DNA from: Deltaproteobacteria bacterium
GTDB taxonomy: Bacteria > Desulfobacterota > DSM-4660 > Desulfatiglandales > HGW-15
Assembly (NCBI GenBank): GCA_019308525.1
Contig: JAFDIC010000138.1
Location: 1 to 8,929, forward strand
Length of the DNA: 8,929 nt
Direction: 5' to 3'
How positions within the stretch are numbered: position 1 is the stretch's first letter; every line of letters begins with the position of its first letter. The position numbers were made by a program, and so were the translations under genes. Shown here piece by piece: positions 6,117 through 8,929 of the stretch. The notes under the pieces are model-generated. The model was not told where the DNA came from and searched no databases. It was given only the letters and a program-made list of their open reading frames with translations.

Positions 6117-6786
6117 AATAGTAGGATGAGCGCCTCTTTTTTTGCTTCTTCCCCAGTATCAGGCCAACAATCAGCCCGCACAGGAGAACACTTGCCCCGG
6201 CTATGAACCACCGTGTCCTCTGGGAGTCTTTAAGCCTATCGTATTCTTTGTTCAACAGGTCAAAATCCCTCTGGATTTTCTCCAGTCGAGATTGTATTTG
6301 ATCATAACTGGCTTTCAATTTGAGATAACCGGCCGATCCCTCCTTTAGGGTGACATAATCTTTTTTTAGTCTTGTCAAGGCCTTTACCGTACTCGCCAAC
6401 TGGCCTGAACTTTCCCTCTCCCTTTGCATCGTCCTCTGGAGGTCCAGGTTGAGTTCCTCCAGCTTTTCCTTCAACTGCATATTTTCCTTCTCCAGCTTTC
6501 TTGCCCTAACTTCCCAGGGAACCCTGTAAGTCAAGTAGCGAGTCAAGACCCAGCCCTCTTCTTCACCATCCTTGTCCAAGAGACGGACGCGGCTCCACTC
6601 CCCCTGCGACTCCAGGACCTCCACTGCCTGCCCCGATACCAGCATGGCAAGAATCTTGTTCTCCAGGCTCGGCCCTGTCCTGAAGGTAATCCTGAAGGAA
6701 TCCGTTACATAAGCCCTTTCACCCCTGGCAGGTCCAGCGAAACAAAAAGAGAAAGCAACAAAAAGTATCAAAATGCGTACGTACAT
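6115..6786 (-). CDS. Secreted SH3b-domain protein with coiled coil and C-terminal membrane anchor
   Basis: A 223-residue protein in four parts. Residues 1-22 are a signal peptide (hydrophobic ILILFVAFSFCFA, then AGPARG before the likely cut). Residues 24-88 are a bacterial SH3 domain (AYVTDSFRITFRTGPS, GQAVEVLESQGEWSRVRL, EEGWVLTRYL). Residues 93-190 are a charged, heptad-like coiled coil. Residues 193-211 are a membrane helix, followed by a basic tail (KKQKKRRS) that would lie in the cytoplasm. The plan matches the TIGR04211/YgiM type of SH3 protein, whose exact role is unknown; binding to cell-wall peptides is often suggested. ATG 6786 is preferred over TTG 6792 because GAGG (6796-6799) is nine bases from the ATG and too close to the TTG. 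It lies downstream of the PEP-binding protein gene on the same strand, with a 94-base gap holding a palindrome. Confidence 0.88.
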   Translation of the reverse strand: MYVRILILFVAFSFCFAGPARGERAYVTDSFRITFRTGPSLENKILAMLVSGQAVEVLESQGEWSRVRLLDKDGEEEGWVLTRYLTYRVPWEVRARKLEKENMQLKEKLEELNLDLQRTMQRERESSGQLASTVKALTRLKKDYVTLKEGSAGYLKLKASYDQIQSRLEKIQRDFDLLNKEYDRLKDSQRTRWFIAGASVLLCGLIVGLILGKKQKKRRSSYY

Positions 6787-6841
6787 AGTCAATATCCTCA
6801 GAATCTGTATGTCATTTGCATCTATCCCCGGCTCAGGACCT

Positions 6842-6870
6842 CAAGGGGAAAGGCCTTTCCCTGTTCCTTG
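6842..6870. repeat. Nested palindrome between the PEP-binding protein and SH3 protein genes
   Basis: GGGAAAGGCCTTTCCC (6846-6861) is a perfect 16-base palindrome. Outside it, CAAGG (6842-6846) and CCTTG (6866-6870) are inverted arms. Read on the minus strand it lies just after the stop codon of the PEP-binding protein, so the RNA could fold into a hairpin. No U-run follows, so it may be an attenuator, an mRNA-processing or 3'-protecting hairpin, or a protein-binding site. Confidence 0.45.
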
Positions 6871-6880
6871 CCAAGATGTG

Positions 6881-8929
6881 TCATGATTCATCTTTTTCAG
6901 GGAAATCGAGGAACCCTATCCCCTTTTGTGATTTGACATCCTGGTATACTTGAAGCAACCTCCCCCCGCTGATCTCCGGCACATGCAGCACCTTTGCCAC
7001 ATGACTGAATGGGGCCAGCTCTTTGCTGATGGCAGCCAGCTTGTTGGGAGACTCCAGGAAAAATTCCTCCCTGAACAAAACTCCAGCCTCATCTGGATAT
7101 ATCGCTATCGGGACTATGGAGGCCTCAATGAGATCATTGAAAAAGTGGGTGCCAGAGGAAACTTCGGGCTTCACCCCGTTCTTCTCAAAGGCTATTTCAG
7201 CCAGGATACAGGTTCGGTTTATATCCTCGTAGCCCACACGTACCCCAAGATTGATATCATTACTACCCCACCTGCCGGGGCCGAACAACGCGTATCGTCT
7301 GCCTGAAAGCTTCCTGTTAAGCAGGCTCACCACCTTTCCTATCCTGAGCTTCTCCTCGTATGAGCCCAGGTTTGCGTAAGCCTTTGGATCAACGTATACA
7401 ACATATTCTATGTCCTTGGTGATACTGTTGGAAAGCACCCGGTTGGTCGTAAACACAATGTATTCCTCAGGAACGTCCTCCGGCAGCTCAACGGAGTTCA
7501 ACTCCTCGGGCATCGAGAGGGTGCGGCACTGAAGGAGGTACAACTTGTCCTGATCCCAGGCGAACTCTATGTCTATCGGCCTCCCATAGGCCTCCTCCAG
7601 TTTCCGGAGGATCTTCTTGATCAAGTTGATGAAGGGCCTTCTCCTGATGAAATTCTCGAACGTTATGCATGCACCCTTCAACTCCGGGAGCTTACCCGCA
7701 AAGAGGGGGGCGGAAATATGGCCTGATTCCTCAAAGGAGCAGACCTGGTATATGTAGTCCTTTGGTAACATTGGCAGGAGTTCCTGAAAGGGGACGGAGT
7801 CGAGGCCACCGATTTCCAAGTTCAGGATATCCACGAGCCGCTGGGAGTATTTCTTGATCTGGGCGGCATCTACCTCGGGCCTCAGCATGGGGTGACTCAA
7901 GGGTATCATCCTCGGATAGTCCGAGCCCACCCGGTCCACTGCTCTCGTACCCAGCCCGAAGACCAGCCTGACGATCCCGTCTTCTTTCCTGATGCGCGGG
8001 GACCACCTGAAGGGATTCTGGGAAAACGCTACTCCTGCTGCCATGGGGAAAAAATACTTCCCAATCCTTTTCCCTACCACCTTTTGAACCAGGATGCTCA
8101 TTTTCTCGTCAAAGTCCAGGAGGTGGTGATCCTTGCGATAGAGTATCGGGGCCGGCCCGTATGTGCTCATGTGCACCCTCTTGAGCCCCCGAATGAAGGA
8201 GTCCAGGCGATCCTCCAGGGGCCCCTGATTGATCACGAAGACTGAATCGTATTTCCCAGAGAAGGCATATCCAAAGTTGTCCTCCAGAAGGCTTGAAGAT
8301 CTCAGAATCAGGGGATGCTCTCCAATCTTTTCCAAAAAGTCTCTAAACATCTCGACCATGTCAGGAGGGTAGGAGGCTTCCTCGAAAAGCTGGGAGATGT
8401 TCTTGTATTCCTCCTCTATAGCTTCCCTGGTCTTGTACTTCTGGCTGTGAAAGTGGTGAAAATTATTATAGTCGATGAAGTCGGAAAAGATACCGGAGTT
8501 GAAGTAATAGGACTCGGGAATGGTGACGTACTCCTGGAAGTCCGGGTCCTTGCGGGAAAGACGGGGCATGAGGATCCTATAGGCCAAAAACATCCCGGCC
8601 GCCTTTCCTCCGATCTTTCCCGGTCTCCTCGGGTTCCAGTAACTGTAGTTGAGCATCTCATCCACATCGCGGATGGTGATATAACGCTTGGCCACGCCCA
8701 GGAAGGGTAACTGGTTGGATATGAAGTGGCCGATGAGAGCCACTCTCACCCCTTCCGCCTCATTGGGGTTTATGAACAGGTCTCCCTGGGGTATTTCACA
8801 AAATTCTCTCAAGGCCTTCTTTATCTTCAAAGAGGTGACACCCTCAGTATTCACCACCCTGTTGAGGTTCCTGAACCGGTCTTGCTTTCTGGCCAGGTTG
8901 ATGTGATTCTCGATTTCCTTTTCGTTGAA
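6881..8929 (-). CDS. PEP/pyruvate-binding (PPDK_N) domain protein with uncharacterised C-terminal domain, N-terminus beyond window edge
   Basis: The frame is open from the right edge to TGA 6883-6881, giving 682 visible residues. GTG 8857 is only an internal codon: the 24 codons before it are also open (beginning FNEKEIENHI), so the gene starts outside the window. Counting from the edge, KIGGKAAGM (105-113) is the glycine-rich start of a PEP-synthase ATP-grasp domain. RSSSLLEDNFGYAFSGKYDS (210-229) matches the VRSS-x-x-ED / FAG-x-(x)-(D/E) core. FGLG (324-327) and KLYLLQCRT (462-470) close the domain. The usual swivelling phospho-histidine domain (GG-x-x-SH) and the PEP TIM barrel are missing. 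Instead there are about 190 residues with FGPGRWGSNDINLGV (549-563) and SSGTHFFNDL (591-600), a conserved tail of unknown function. A nucleotide-dependent phosphotransfer role is inferred; full PEP synthase activity is unlikely from this chain alone. Confidence 0.9.
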   Translation of the reverse strand, partial: FNEKEIENHINLARKQDRFRNLNRVVNTEGVTSLKIKKALREFCEIPQGDLFINPNEAEGVRVALIGHFISNQLPFLGVAKRYITIRDVDEMLNYSYWNPRRPGKIGGKAAGMFLAYRILMPRLSRKDPDFQEYVTIPESYYFNSGIFSDFIDYNNFHHFHSQKYKTREAIEEEYKNISQLFEEASYPPDMVEMFRDFLEKIGEHPLILRSSSLLEDNFGYAFSGKYDSVFVINQGPLEDRLDSFIRGLKRVHMSTYGPAPILYRKDHHLLDFDEKMSILVQKVVGKRIGKYFFPMAAGVAFSQNPFRWSPRIRKEDGIVRLVFGLGTRAVDRVGSDYPRMIPLSHPMLRPEVDAAQIKKYSQRLVDILNLEIGGLDSVPFQELLPMLPKDYIYQVCSFEESGHISAPLFAGKLPELKGACITFENFIRRRPFINLIKKILRKLEEAYGRPIDIEFAWDQDKLYLLQCRTLSMPEELNSVELPEDVPEEYIVFTTNRVLSNSITKDIEYVVYVDPKAYANLGSYEEKLRIGKVVSLLNRKLSGRRYALFGPGRWGSNDINLGVRVGYEDINRTCILAEIAFEKNGVKPEVSSGTHFFNDLIEASIVPIAIYPDEAGVLFREEFFLESPNKLAAISKELAPFSHVAKVLHVPEISGGRLLQVYQDVKSQKGIGFLDFPEKDES

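Noticed and set aside
6424..6936. A 170-residue plus-strand frame over the SH3 protein gene and the following gap
   Set aside because: It is antisense to a protein with signal peptide, SH3b, coiled coil and membrane helix, and it has no family-like features of its own.
8855..8857. GTG 8857 as the start of the PEP-binding protein
   Set aside because: The frame remains open for all 24 codons up to the window edge with protein-like sequence, and no ribosome site precedes the GTG.

Overview
The window looks like a chromosomal segment of an anaerobic bacterium, most likely a member of the Desulfobacterota (former Deltaproteobacteria: sulfate reducers and syntrophs). This is inferred from gene content, not from a marker gene. 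The clues are a UroD-type methyltransferase next to a corrinoid protein, a PEP-synthase-like protein with an unusual C-terminus, a short SH3/coiled-coil/membrane-anchor protein, and moderate G+C. I saw no tRNA, rRNA, CRISPR array, transposase or phage gene.

Layout. (1) 1-341, minus: the N-terminal part of a GntR-family repressor that runs off the left edge. (2) 342-860: a gene-free control region of about 520 bases. It holds a near-consensus promoter (481-510) pointing right, with two small palindromic sequences lying on it that could be operators. A long untranslated leader follows. (3) 861-2866, plus: a two-gene operon of a UroD/MtaA-like methyltransferase and a B12-binding corrinoid protein. 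(4) 2867-3943, minus: nagZ, whose stop codon directly abuts that of the corrinoid gene. (5) 3944-4074: a divergent control region with a promoter-like sequence and a possible six-codon leader ORF. (6) 4075-6078, plus: a sugar-1-phosphate nucleotidyltransferase and a COG3178-type small-molecule kinase, resembling MurU and AmgK. (7) 6115-6786, minus: a secreted, membrane-anchored SH3b coiled-coil protein. (8) 6881-8929, minus: a large PEP/pyruvate-binding (PPDK_N) protein whose N-terminus lies beyond the right edge.

How the genes may work together. The regulator, methyltransferase and corrinoid protein look like one inducible methyl-transfer module. The methyltransferase would demethylate an unidentified methylated compound onto the cobalt of the corrinoid protein, or pass the methyl group from the corrinoid to an acceptor. 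No reductive activator and no second methyltransferase lie in the window. NagZ, the nucleotidyltransferase and the kinase together resemble the cell-wall recycling route of Pseudomonas: NagZ frees GlcNAc from muropeptides, AmgK phosphorylates MurNAc at C1, and MurU makes UDP-MurNAc. Here the nucleotidyltransferase carries an extra C-terminal hexapeptide-like domain that MurU lacks, so its substrate is less certain.

Main points for a second look: the unassigned methyl-transfer pair and its control region, the nagZ/MurU-like/AmgK-like cluster, the possible coupled mini-ORF before the nucleotidyltransferase, and the PEP-synthase-like protein that lacks the phospho-histidine domain.
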